DNA of 64,000 bases from Ceratopteris richardii (lineage: Eukaryota; Streptophyta; Polypodiopsida; Polypodiales; Pteridaceae): positions 87,716,536-87,780,535 of the forward strand of contig CM035441.1 in NCBI GenBank assembly GCA_020310875.1, written 5' to 3'. A program made the translations under genes and the position numbers. The first letter of the stretch is position 1, and each line of letters begins with the position of its first letter. The notes beneath the pieces are model-generated. The model searched no databases, was not told where the DNA came from, and saw only the letters and a list, made by a program, of their open reading frames with translations. This document shows, piece by piece, positions 1-11,042 of this stretch.

Positions 1-3000
1 TTTGAGGAGATAAATACAGTGATGTCTAAACGGTGGCGATCTCTTGACTCGGGAGATTCTTTTACCAAGGAGAAACAAGGATTTCTCGATCGACCATTCC
101 TTAGGAGTTTGGCCAAAATTGACAGCACAACGCTCCCTCCAAATCTTCCAGAGAGCCTCACCTCTGATGGCATTCCACAGCCTCGATGAGCAGCCGATCA
201 CCTCACCCAACATCACTTGTTGCCAGTTGATTTGACTCGTGAGTCCCAATACTCGGGTCACGTGATGCCAGATAACACGGGACTTGGGGTAGTCGAAGAA
301 CAGGTGAGCTAAATCTTCGATGCACCGATGGCAACGCTTGCACCATGGTGGCACACCACATATTTTGTTAGCCCTTGCATTGGTCCAGATACCTTTATGC
401 AAGATCTGCCACATGAGAACGGACTTTTTGACCTCAATTAGGGGGTGCCAAATAGACATGAATTTTAGCTCCCACCGAAGTTTGGTCCAAGAAAGGCGCC
501 ATCTCTTCTTAAGGGTGTGGTGAACATCTAAATCCTCTTTGAAGTTGGGGATTCTGGATAGCTTCTTACCATTGCTCCATTTGAGGCCCTCCAAGCAAGG
601 AAGGTCCTGACCGCAGAGAAGGCGGGTAGTTGAGCGGTCCCATGCTAAACACCTGCTTTGAAGAAGAGTCCATTCCTCAAAGGTAACTCTAAGTCTCGGA
701 TCCAATTCTTCGAACCTAATCCACTGGCTGGTCTCTTGTTTCCAGAGTTGTTTCCACTATTTGAACCCCTTGTTCCATAACCGCCTTGCAGTTTGGAGGT
801 TCCAAGACTCCACCCCCCGAATGCCACTGATCGGGAACCAAATAGAGTCATTTTGTCTTATGCCAGCCGCCCACTTCCACTCATCACTGATTCTGATGAA
901 CTGTTTGGCCTTGTTCCAATTCTTCCATAAGGAACACACGAGGCTAGAGCCTTTAGGGAAGACTGGGTGGGGGGAGAACAAAAGCGTGAGAATCCCTATG
1001 TCCTTCCAACCAGGGTGGCCAACTAAGGTAAGGTCTTCCATGTTTCTGAAGATCAATTTAGCCCAAGAGGACTCCCTATTGCTCCAAGCCTTGATAAGCC
1101 ACTTTGCCGCCAACTTGTCAGCCAACCCAACAATATCCAAAATTCCCAAGCCCCCTGAGTCTTTAGGGCTAATGCAAGTTTCCCATTTGATTTTGGGAAT
1201 CCCCCTCCTGTTGGGGTCCCCAGTCCAAAGGAAGTTTCTGCAGATTCTTTCCACTTTGGCCAAGTCTTTCTCCTTAGGTCTCCAACACGAGATAAAGTAA
1301 ATAATTGTAGACAGCATAAATGTGTTAACAACCATAGCCCGCCCTGCCACGTTGACTTGCATACCTTTCCACTGATTCAGCTTCCTATCCAGCTTGGATA
1401 GCACCCAGTTCCAGCGTTGGTCCATTGAGATGTCGAATCCCATTGGAATGCCAAGGAGACGGAAGACTTGACCGCTAGGGATAACTTGACACCCCTGATC
1501 CACCAACAATTGGGGAGTATGTCCGCTGATTGCTCTAAAAGCAGTTTTAGCATGGTTGATTTTTGAGCCTGATGCCACACAAAAGGTGTGGAGGCACCAC
1601 CAAAACACCTCAATGCTGTGAAGGCACCACAAAAACACCTCAATGCTGTTTGAGCCTGATGCCACACAAAAGGTGTGGAGGCACCACCAAAACATCTCAA
1701 TGTTGTTTATATCGTTATGCACAAAGGCATTCATGTCATCAGCAAAAAGTCTCACAATCATTTGGCCGTGATTTAGAGGTAAGGAAAGACCCTTGAGATT
1801 GCCAGCATCCATGTGGTGCTTTAATAGGTAGCTGAGTCCATTCGAGGCGATAGCGAATAATAATGGAGCCAGAGGGTAGCCTTGCCTAATTGATCTTTTT
1901 AAACGAATGGGCTCAGAGAGCTTACCATTGATGTTTATTCTAGTTGAAGCATTTCCAAGAAGAGTGGAAACCATCTTCGTGAACTTTTGGCTGCATCCAA
2001 GGTCTTTCAATGATTGAAGAATAAAGTCCCATTCCAATCTGTCATACGCTTTGTCGAAGTCGATCTTAATGAATACCAGATCTTGAGCAGACTCCTCAGC
2101 AAAAGCAAGACCTTCCCAAATATCGATAATTGCTTCAAGTATAGATCTACCTTTGATAAAACATTTCTGGTCCTCGCACAGCCATGACTTTAAATGACAA
2201 GAGATTGTGTTGGCGATAAATTTTGCAATTATCTTGTATCCTGTTTGGAGCATGGTAATCGGACGCCAGTTTTCAATTTTGTTCTTATCTCCCCGTTTGT
2301 GGATTAACTTGATGACACCATTATTCAGGCACTCAGGGAGGGCACCGAAAGAGAGAGCCTCTTGCCACACGAGGCGCAGTGGGGTGGCCACCTGATGTTT
2401 GAAGGACTTGAAAAACTCATTGGTAAGGCCATCCAGACCCGGACTTTTCCCATTGGGAAGGGCATCAATAACCTCGATAATTTCATTCTCGGAGATGTTA
2501 GCATCCAGTAGAGCAATCAAGTTCTGTGGGATTCTGGTTTGAGCAACCCTTGAGATGGTTGCCATGGAGTCGCGCCTGTGGGGGGAAAGAGGAGTCGAGA
2601 CCCCGAGAAGACTGATAAAGTGTTCGACGATGATAGATCTATTCTCCACTTCCGTGCAACATTCAGTTCCATTGTTATCGACCATTAGGGGGATGGATTC
2701 CCTAGCTTGTTTCCTTTTAAGGATGTTACACATCTCTTTCGTTGGTTTGTCGGCCTTCCTTGCCCACCAATCTTTGAAGAAAATTTGAAGATTTTTCCTT
2801 TGAACCTCCTCCTCTAATCTTAATCTTCCCCTGATTTTCAAAAGACCTTGTTAACAATGTAACTTACCTTTGTTCACCTCTTCTTCAAGCCGTGAGAGCC
2901 TCCGGTACACCGTTTCTCTTCTTTTTTTTCGGATTTCTCTTATAGCCTTTTGAGTCTTGATTAGAATTTTTCGAGTCCTTTCTACTGCGCTTCTCCAACA

Positions 3001-3948
3001 CTTAGCCGGTTCATTACAGTAAGCAAAGGCTTCCGTCCACACCTCAGAAATTTCTTGGTGGACAGAGGGGAGGGAACACGATGTCTGACAAGCATGAAAC
3101 GAAGGAGCTTTCTGGAGCATGGGAATCGGTTTGAAAGACAGAGTAATCGGATAGTGGTCTGAGATAGTCAGGTCCATGTGTTGGAAAATCGAAGGAATAC
3201 CCCACTGAAGGATGGTGTTCTGATCGATGTAGCATCTATCAAGTCTTGCTTTCCTCAAAGAGTCCCCCGACTGGAGATTTGACCAGGAGAACCCCTTCAT
3301 GTCTTTCACCTCGACCAGATCGAGATGGAGCTTGATTTTATCCCATATCTCTTTCTCCTGACCGTCAATAATTTTTCCTTTGTTATTCCATCGGTCCTCA
3401 GGAAACTCAACCATGTTGAAGTCCCCACAAATCAGAACATTGTGTGAAAGGGATTCGAGGGAAGCCCAAGTATCCATTCTATCTGCTTCACCATTAGGGG
3501 CATAAATTGAGACCACAGTGAACAAGAAATGGAACCCGAAAGAGGCAGCAATCCAACGATGATTCCGACCTTCAAAAGTCGATGTCACAATGCCAGACAA
3601 GGAGTGACTAATGCCAATAGAAGCACCCCCTGTCCCTCTAGGGTGAGAAGTGGAGAACCAAAGGTGGTTCGGAGAAATGCATTTAAGCCATTTCTATAGA
3701 TCCTCTCCGTCGATTTTAATCTCTTGTAAGCAAATAAAGTCAGGGGCGAAGCACTTGTCTTTGAACCACTGGCCAAGAATCGAAGCTCTTGACGGGTCAG
3801 ACAGACCCCTGACGTTTAGAGATGTGAATTTCATTAATGATGGTTGCCCTCTTTGAGGGGAGGGACCCGATCTTTTTTCTTTTTGTGGTCTTCTTTTTTC
3901 CTCCCTACTTCTTGACTTAGGATCCCACTCTTGAGGGGGCTCTTCCAA
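1..3948 (-). pseudogene. LINE ORF2: endonuclease, reverse transcriptase, zf-RVT
   Basis: In L1 elements this protein nicks target DNA and reverse-transcribes the element RNA in place. The endonuclease starts near 3830 (LNVRGL, CLQEIK) and continues through GDFNMVEF, RLDRCYID and SDHYPITLS to about 3100. The RT runs about 2500-1500 with NWRPITML, IKIDFDKAYDRLEW, IRQGYPLAPLL and LFADDMNAF, so the catalytic aspartates remain. A zf-RVT-like region lies near 300-410 (LHKGIWTNARANKICG, then CKRCHRC). All of these share one frame, broken by TAG at 3694-3696, TAA at 2851-2853 and TAG at 757-759. An 87-bp in-frame insertion follows FADD. The protein is cut by the window edge. Family is certain; activity is unlikely. 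Confidence 0.88.
1563..1706 (-). repeat. 87-bp in-frame partial tandem duplication inside LINE RT
   Basis: A 57-bp unit at 1563-1619 recurs at 1650-1706 with two differences visible; between them 1620-1649 repeats the last 30 bp of the unit with small changes. The net addition is 87 bp, or 29 codons, so frame is kept. In the protein the text WWCLHTFCVASGS appears twice with a shorter FLWCLH copy between, directly after the FADD catalytic motif. Confidence 0.9.
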
Positions 3949-4207
3949 GGCATGCCGGAAGGTTGTTTTCCTTTAAGCTTTGACTTTTGTTGCGGTAATC
4001 TTGGAAAGCATACCGGGAGGGTAGGACCAAGAGAGGAGCTTTCGCTGTCTGGGTTGTCTTCATTGCTGGTAGTGAAGCCTTCCTCTTTACTCGTGGTATA
4101 GCCTTCTTGGTTGTCTTCTTTGCTGGTAGAGCACCCGAGGGTATTATCAGTGGGGTCTTCTTCATAGTGGTTGTCCCCTGGGAAGTCGACCTCATTAATC
4201 TCTTTTT

Positions 4208-5151
4208 CTAGGTTACAATATATGTTATTCGAGGGGGCAACTGTCGTAGTATTCCTTGCTGTGATCTTCGAGGGCTAACTTTCCTCCTGCGTCTCACTTC
4301 AGTGAATCCTTCTGAATCCGTCTCAGCAACGCGAGTTCCCTCTTCTTCCTCCATTGGAGGGGGATGACCCCGAGTGTCATCTTGGGGGAGAGGGTCTAGG
4401 GTCCCATCTGGTTTAAGCTTGTTTTTATTGGTACTTTTCTTCAGGGGGCACTCTTTGATCCTATGACCTTGATGCCCGCACCGGAAGCACGCGTTTGGCA
4501 AATTCTTGTAAGTAACCTCTTGTGTCCAGGTCTTACCATCTCCACAGTTTATGGAGATCTTCGAGGGAAGGACCTGGTTCAGGTCTGTTTCAACGCAGAT
4601 CTGTGGATGCCATCTTGCATTGAAAGAATGTTGAGCACCATCGTAGATTAACCCCCCAACATCCTGTCTTGCGGCCATCGGGCGACCGATCGGTGAGACG
4701 ATTTCACGAAGAAATCCATACATGAAGAAAGGCAGATTGGGAAGCTCCACCCAAAGCGGGTAACGAAGAGGCTTTGATCTGTTCGGGACAAAGTCTGGGG
4801 TCCACTTAAAAAGGCAAAGGGTGGACCGGCCCACTTGCCAGGACCGGCTTGCAGGGCTTGGAAAGCCATCTCTTCGTTCTCAAATACTAGAAGCAGGTGA
4901 TTCGCCGGTAGGAATTGACATTTGGACACAATTAGGCCACGCGGGAACCACTCCTTGCGAAGCCAAGTTCTCACACTTTCAAGAGGGGGCCTGGGGCCAA
5001 ACATTTGACCGATCAGGCAAGTTTTCTTCAGTTCTTCTTGCTTTGCCGCCACAGACTCCTTGCATAAAGAGACCTCTGGGGGCGCGACGTCCACTGGGAC
5101 GGATGCCATCTCAAGGGGGGACACGGACTGAGGGGGAGCCACATTGTTCAT
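4208..5151 (-). pseudogene. LINE ORF1: DUF4283-like and CCHC nucleic-acid-binding protein
   Basis: Two minus-strand frames, 4648-5151 and 4208-4834, together look like plant LINE ORF1, the RNA-binding partner of ORF2. The first begins at a Met at 5151 and holds the N-terminal part of a DUF4283-like domain (WLRKEWFPRGL, FENEEMAFQAL). The second continues it (YPLWVELPNLPFF) and carries a CCHC knuckle, CFRCGHQGHRIKEC. The move between frames near 4830 needs one frameshift. A basic, Lys/Pro-rich stretch at 3917-4195 follows and may be the C-terminal tail or the ORF1-ORF2 linker. Assignment rests on motifs and position before the endonuclease. Confidence 0.75.
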
Positions 5152-5155
5152 GATA

Positions 5156-5253
5156 AATTGTTAATTGAACCCCGCAACTAATTGATAATTGAACCCCGCT
5201 TTGCTAGATCTTTAACTTTAATCCTTTAACTTTCTATTAAGCCTTTAACTTTG
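5156..5253 (-). repeat. Short direct repeats at the LINE 5' end
   Basis: A 24-bp unit with GAACCCCGC occurs at 5156-5179 and again from 5180. Three copies of CTTTAACTTT follow between 5208 and 5253. They lie just upstream of ORF1 on the minus strand, so they are probably LINE 5' UTR repeats. Confidence 0.6.
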
Positions 5254-5284
5254 AACAAGTGTGAGGAATAAATAGCCACGAGTC

Positions 5285-5516
5285 TTGATTTGATTCTCTA
5301 CCTACCACAAATCATGAATTCGTGGCTCCTCTTTCCCTTTTTGATCAAGTGGACTCAACCACTTAAGATTCTTTCACTTTTACATTAAGTAAACTCTTCA
5401 AAAGTTACAAGAGGTAGTTCACAAGTGAACTTTACATAGTCTTCATTTTGAAGCTTCTTTTATGACTTTGTGGGACTCAAGCCAATACTTAGGCTTGTCA
5501 TAGACTTGCTCCAACA
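5285..5516 (-). repeat. copia-1 3' LTR remnant, interrupted by LINE
   Basis: This is a direct repeat of 10810-11041. It ends in CCAACA at 5516, next to the polypurine tract. The part of the LTR matching 9776-10809 is absent here and is expected to the left of the LINE, outside the window. Confidence 0.88.
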
Positions 5517-5531
5517 GCTCCCCCTCAAGCC
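5517..5531 (-). other. copia-1 polypurine tract
   Basis: Read on the minus strand this is GGCTTGAGGGGGAGC, immediately before the 3' LTR. This is the usual site of plus-strand DNA priming in LTR retrotransposons. Confidence 0.8.
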
Positions 5532-5548
5532 AAGTATGCTTGAGGTCT

Positions 5549-8500
5549 TCAATCTTCCAAGATTACCTGCAAACCAATCATAGCCTTGAATTTGCAAAGC
5601 TTTGTACCATCCAATGCTTTGGTTAGAATATCTGCACATTGTTGATGAGTGGACACATATGATATTTGAATCTCTTTGCTTAGAACCTTTTCTCGTACAT
5701 AGTGATAATGAACTTCAATATGTTTAGTCCTTGCATGAAAAATAGGATTAGCAGGTAAGTGAATAGAACTCATATTGTCACAAAAAATAGTTGGAGTTCC
5801 AAACTCCAATCCAAGATCTTTGAATAATGTCTTCATCCACATAGCTTCTTGTGTAGCTATGGCAAGACCTCTGTATTCAGCTTCAGTAGAAGAGAGAGCA
5901 ACTGTGGGTTGCTTCTTGGATGACCATGAAATAAGCTTTGAACCTACAAAGGTAAGATAACCTGAAGTGCTCCTTCTATCTTCTTTGGAGCCAGCCCAAT
6001 CTGCATCAGAAAATAGCTTCAAAGCTAAATCAGATACATAAGGATAATAAAGTCCTTCATTTATGGTTCCTTTCAGATACTTGAGAATCCTTTTGGCAGC
6101 ATCCATATGTGGTTTCCTTGGTGTGTGCATAAATTCGCTTAGCACACTCACATTGTAACATATATCTACTCTTGTCAATGTGGCATAGTTGAGACTACCC
6201 ACTAGACTTTGATATGATGTGATGTCCTCTATGAGTTCACCTTCATGTGAGCTCAATTTGTGATTGACCTCCATTGGAGTACCTGCAATCTTACAATCTT
6301 GCATCTTGAATTTTGCCAACATGTCCTTAATGTACTTTCTTTGAGTGAGAAACAAACCATGATCTTTGTAGACAACTTCCAAACCTAGGAAGTAGGTAAG
6401 TGAACCCAAATCACTTATCTTGAACTCTTCTCTCATCTGATCTTTGATCTTCTTCTTACCATCTGCATCATTTCTTGTCAATATAATATCATCTACATAT
6501 ACACATAAGTAGATGACCTCAGAATTACTCTTTTTAATAAAGAGTGAAGGATCTGCCTTGCTTGGTTGAAAGCCTTTGTCCTGCAAGAATGAAACAAGCC
6601 TGAAATTCCAAGCTCTTGGAGCTTGCTTGAGAACATACAATGCTTTGTTAAGTTTACACACATAATCAGGATAAACTTGATTCTCAAAACCAAGTGGTTG
6701 TGCCATATATACCTCTTTTGTTATCCAACCATTCAAGAATGCATTCTTTACATCTAGTTGAAGTATCTTTCAATTCTTGGAAGAGGCAATACTAAGCAAA
6801 ATCCTAATAGTAGGCATCTTTGCCACAGGAGAGAAGGTCTCCTCATAATCGATTCCCTGAGTTTGTGCAAAGCCTTTTGCTACAAGCCTTGCCTTATACC
6901 TATTAATGGAACCATCAGAATTCTTCTTGATTTTATAGACCCATCTTGAGCCCTATTACCTTCATGGATGAAGTCTTGGGCACCAAATCCCAAGTGTTGT
7001 TTTCCTCAAGTGCTTCAATCTCTTCCTTCATTGCATGCTTCCATTCTGATTTTGCTTTGGCCTCTTCAAATGATGATGGCTCCTCTTGGTTTATGTCCTG
7101 TGCTATGTAGATAGAATGTTTAGTTACTAATGAGGTGTCAAACCCATACCTTTCTGGTTTTTTCTTTTCCCTCATAGATCTTCTTAGGCGATGATGTGAT
7201 GATTATGCCTCATGTCCAAGTTCCTGCAATTTTGCTTTACCTTTAGACTTCCATGCTTTGATCTTTTCCATCTGAGATTCTTCATCATCCTCTAAGGTGT
7301 CTTGTTCTTCAATATTTGGTTGTTCTCTACCAAGCTTTGGAAAATATTCTTCAAGATCATATGGTAAATTGACCTTCCTGCATGAATCTTCATACCATGA
7401 ATTGTTCTCATCAAAAACTACATCTCTGCTTACCAAGAATCCTTTGTTGGTAGGGTTGTATAACCTGTAGCCCTTTTGATTGTTGTCATATCCAATAAAT
7501 ACACACCTTTCTGCCTTTGGATCCATTTTTCCTCTAACCTGTGAAGGAACATGAGCAAAAGCAATACATCCAAAAATTTTACAATGATCTAAGCTTGGTC
7601 TTCTTCCATTCCAAGCCTCATATGGAGTCATCCCATCAAGGGATTTTGAAGGCAACCTATTAATCAAGTAAGTGGCTGTAGATACAGCCTCAACCCATAA
7701 GTAATTAGGTAAATGCTTTTCATTTAACATAGACCTTGCAGCTTCAACAATTGTCCTATTCCTTCTTTCTGCCACTCCATTTTGCTCAGGAGTGTACCTT
7801 GTAGTTACCTCTCTTTTGATTCCTCTTTCTCGAAGAAAAGAATCAAACTCATGGGAGAAGTATTCTCCCCCTCCATCTGACCTTAGTCTTTTTAGTGATT
7901 TACCTATTTGATTCTCCACAAGAGCCAAATATCTTTTGAAACATGAAAAAACTTCATCTTTGTGTTTCATAAAGAATAGGATAGTCCATCTGCTGCAATC
8001 ATCAATAAAGGAGACATAATACCTTGATCCAGATATTGAAGCTTCCTTGCTAGGTCCTCATACATCTGTATGAACCAACTCCAAGAGATCTTCATGCATA
8101 TAACCTTTCTTCATGAATGGTAACCTGTGAGACTTTCCAAATTGACATGCACTACACTTATAAATCATATGTTATTTTGACAAATTAGGGAGTCCAAGTA
8201 CACTTTGGTCCCTGCAAATTTGCTTTAATGACCTTTCACCAATATGGGCTAACCTTTTGTGCCATACTTCCAATTCTGTGAGTGTCTGACTACCATAACT
8301 AAAGAGAGCAATGTTTCTAGTGTCCTGTAATTCAAATGTGAACAATCTACCTGCCTTTTCACCTTTTGCAATTCTTCTAAATCCTTGACTTGGATCTTCA
8401 ACAAATGCTCTTGCTTTTGTGAACCTGACTTGCAACCCTTTCTCTATTATCTGCCCAACACTTATCAAATTCTTTGTAATGGTAGGGACATAGAGTACCT

Positions 8501-9758
8501 TAGTGAGTAGGTTGATGTTTCCATCAGGTGCTTTGACATTTCCTATTTTCTCCACAAGATGTCTTGTATCATCTCCTGTTTGTACCTCATGCTTATTCCT
8601 TGGATCTTCTAAATGTGATAGGAGTGCCACATTTCCTGCCACATGATTTGAACAACCTGAATCTATGTAGAAAACATGCTCATCAGATTTACCTTGTGGC
8701 ATAGCCATGTTCATGATCAATAATGAATCCTTTTTGTTTGAGTCTTCTGTGTAGTTATTGTAGTCTCTCCTTCCTTTGTAGCTTCCTTGATAGTTTGAAT
8801 GATTGTAGTTGTTGTAATTTCCATGGTAGTTGTTGAACCTTCCTCTTGAGTTTCCATAACTTCCTCTATTGTATCCTCTGCCTCTTTGATTCTTGGAATT
8901 CCTAAAGCAATTTTCAGTTGTATGATTAGTTAATCCACAAATAGAACATGAGTTGGAGTCTTGGGATCTCCCCCTGCCTTGTCTACCTCCTCTTCCTCTA
9001 CCTCTACCTCTACCTACATAGTTAGCTTGATATGTACCTGCTTCATCATCCACTTTCTTTGCCTTTCCTTTGTTATCTTTGGACTTGCTTTTATCAGTGT
9101 ATAAAGTTGAAGATTGATTACCTTTAGAGATTTCTCCATTTTTGATAAGCTTTGCCTCTTGAGTAAGTAGTTGTCCAATGAGTGTATTGAAATCAGGTAC
9201 ATGCATGTCCATGTACAAATCCATAGCTGTGGTGAATGCTTCCCACTTGTCATCTGCCTTCAAGCCATTGATGACCTGCCTTACAATTTGCTCTTCATCT
9301 ATTACCTCTCCAATGCTTCCCAAGTGATCTGCTATGTCCTTGAGCTTTGTGACAAAATCAATCACATTTTGTTTGGGAGCCTTCTTGAGAGTTGTGACAT
9401 CCAGCCATAGTTGATGCTTCCTAGCTTTGGTACTTCAAGAAAACAAAGCTTCAAGTGCATCCCACACTTTCTGAGATGTCTTACAACTTCTAATGTGAGG
9501 CAACAAAAAATTTGAGATAGAGTTGAGGAGATAAGACCTTGCAAGTGCATCCTTGGAGCACCATGTGCTCAATCTTTCTTGCTCTTCTTGTGTTGGTTGA
9601 CTTTTGTTCCTGAAACTTGGCATAACTTCATCTCCAACCACATAACCATATAAAATTCTACCTTGGAGATAAGCTTCCATCCTTAATGACCAAGCTGAGT
9701 AATTACCTCTATCCAATTTCTCAATTGATGAAGGAAATCCATCTGCCATGTTGTCCAA
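5549..9758 (-). pseudogene. copia-1 gag-pol polyprotein, degraded
   Basis: Gag starts at Met 9758 (MDNMADGFPSS). The CCHC knuckle (CSICGLTNHTTENC) lies near 8900-8950, protease FYIDSGCSNHV near 8650, GAG-pre-integrase WHKRLAHIG near 8250, integrase with RLRSDGGGEYFS and NGVAERRNRT at 7750-7890, and RT/RNase H at 5549-6736 with [20 protein letters not shown] and HARTKHIEVHYH. The frame is broken by TGA 9435-9437, TAA 8172-8174, TGA 8058-8060, the stop at 7203-7205, a frameshift between 6933 and 6736, and TGA 6770-6772. At 8058 and 6770 the stop replaces an expected Trp. Catalytic residues are mostly intact but the protein could not be made whole. Confidence 0.92.
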
Positions 9759-9762
9759 CCTT

Positions 9763-9774
9763 GCTCTGATACCA
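9763..9774 (-). other. copia-1 primer binding site (initiator Met tRNA)
   Basis: On the minus strand this reads TGGTATCAGAGC, one base inside the 5' LTR. It is complementary to the 3' end of plant initiator Met tRNA, the standard copia primer. Confidence 0.9.
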
Positions 9775-9775
9775 C

Positions 9776-11041
9776 TGTGAAGAGATGGATAGGTATGTGC
9801 TTGAAGATGAAGAGGTGTTGCAAAATCCTTGATCTACACCAGCCAAATGAAATCCAAGAGTATAAGGTGGGCCCTTTTAGCTTGCCAATGGATGTATTAG
9901 ACACCCTATGTACCTTGGAAGATCACTCATAAAAAGACAGATCAAAACAGATAAGTTGGAGTTAGCTCAGAGGTGAAGAACTTGCTATTTTGGTTCATAC
10001 ACCTGTCTAGTGTTTTGCATAATTCTCTGAGCACAACAGCAATTAACTTAATTCCTCTTGGGGAAGTATAGTTAATGTAAAGAGCTAACTTTCAAGAGTA
10101 ATCTCATCAAAAATAATAAACCACACACTGAGTTTTTAACAAGTGATGATATCATCCCGATTTTCACGGGCTGCTATAGTTTGAGACCAGTGAGCAGAAA
10201 AATGACCATAACTCAAAATGTAGGAATCCAATGATTATGAAAGTTTGCATGGTTATACTAGATAGTAAATTGAATCCAACAAGCTTTAAATCATTGCATT
10301 TGAATAAGTAACCACTGAGAAATGGCTCTGACAAGATGAGTAAAAAAGTCAGGTACCTGACAGAGAAGTGAAAATGACAGACAGGGTTGACTTCAACTGA
10401 ACATAACTGAAGATTGCAATACCCAAATGAAATGAAAATAGATGAGAATATAGTAGACTTATAGAGCTAACTTTACCAAGTTAAATCATTGAAAATGATG
10501 CACCAAGCTCAAAGAAAACATATCTGCAATCTCACTAAGAAAACTGAGAGTAATAGCAGTGAGTAGTACACTTCACAAGAACATGGACATATGAACTCAA
10601 ATAATCATGAAAATGAAAGTATATTGCTTGTACAATACAATGACTTACTGATACATATGTGTGCCTTGTAATCACACCTTGATATGGCATAAAGCTCAGC
10701 TCTTGGAGGTCTTCACATAGGTCTCTCTAACCATGACTAAAACTGCCATCTATTTATAGTTGAGTTTGGGAGGCTAACTTCCCTCAATCACTCTCCAATC
10801 AATTAGTGATTGATTTGATTCTCTACCTACCACAAATCACGAATTCGTGGCTCCTCTTTCCCTTTTTGATCAACTGGACTCAACCACTTAAGATTCTTTC
10901 ACTTTTACATTAAGTAAACTCTTCAAAAGATACAAGAGGTAGTTCACAAGTGAACTTTACATAGTCTTCATTCTGAAGCTTCATTTATGACTTTGTGGGA
11001 CTCAAGCCAATACTTAGGCTTGTCATAGACTTGCTCCAATA
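9776..11041 (-). repeat. copia-1 5' LTR
   Basis: The LTR is bounded by TG at 9776 next to the primer site and by CCAATA at 11041, where the remnant 3' LTR has CCAACA. It is 1,266 bp. The TATA motif at 10749-10759 lies only about 280 bp from the U3 end, leaving about 950 bp of R plus U5. No open frame longer than chance occurs in it. Confidence 0.85.
10749..10759 (-). promoter_or_regulatory. TATA box of copia-1 LTR
   Basis: The minus strand reads CTATAAATAGA, a strong plant TATA match at the expected place in the LTR. Confidence 0.6.
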
Positions 11042-11042
11042 G

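Larger units (their letters stand above)
1..5284 (-). mobile_element. L1-like LINE (non-LTR retrotransposon), 3' end outside window
   Basis: On the minus strand the order is ORF1 (nucleic-acid-binding, CCHC), APE-type endonuclease, reverse transcriptase, then a zf-RVT-like Cys/His region, which is the plant L1 plan. The element is at least 5.2 kb and its 3' end with poly(A) lies before base 1. Its 5' end meets a copia LTR remnant at about 5284/5285: bases 5285-5516 match 10810-11041, but sequence to the left does not match the intact LTR. I infer that the LINE inserted into the copia-1 3' LTR. Target-site duplications cannot be checked because the other flank is outside the window. Confidence 0.88.
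5285..11041 (-). mobile_element. Ty1/copia element copia-1
   Basis: The element has a 5' LTR (9776-11041), Met-tRNA primer site, gag-pol remnant, polypurine tract and a 232-bp remnant of the 3' LTR (5285-5516), the rest being displaced by the LINE. By eye the two LTR copies differ at 6 of 232 positions (about 97.4% identity), so this is a moderately young insertion. It sits in the gypsy gag fragment that starts at 11042. Confidence 0.88.

Noticed and set aside
761..1300. 179-residue plus-strand frame
   Set aside because: Shadow of the LINE RT on the other strand.
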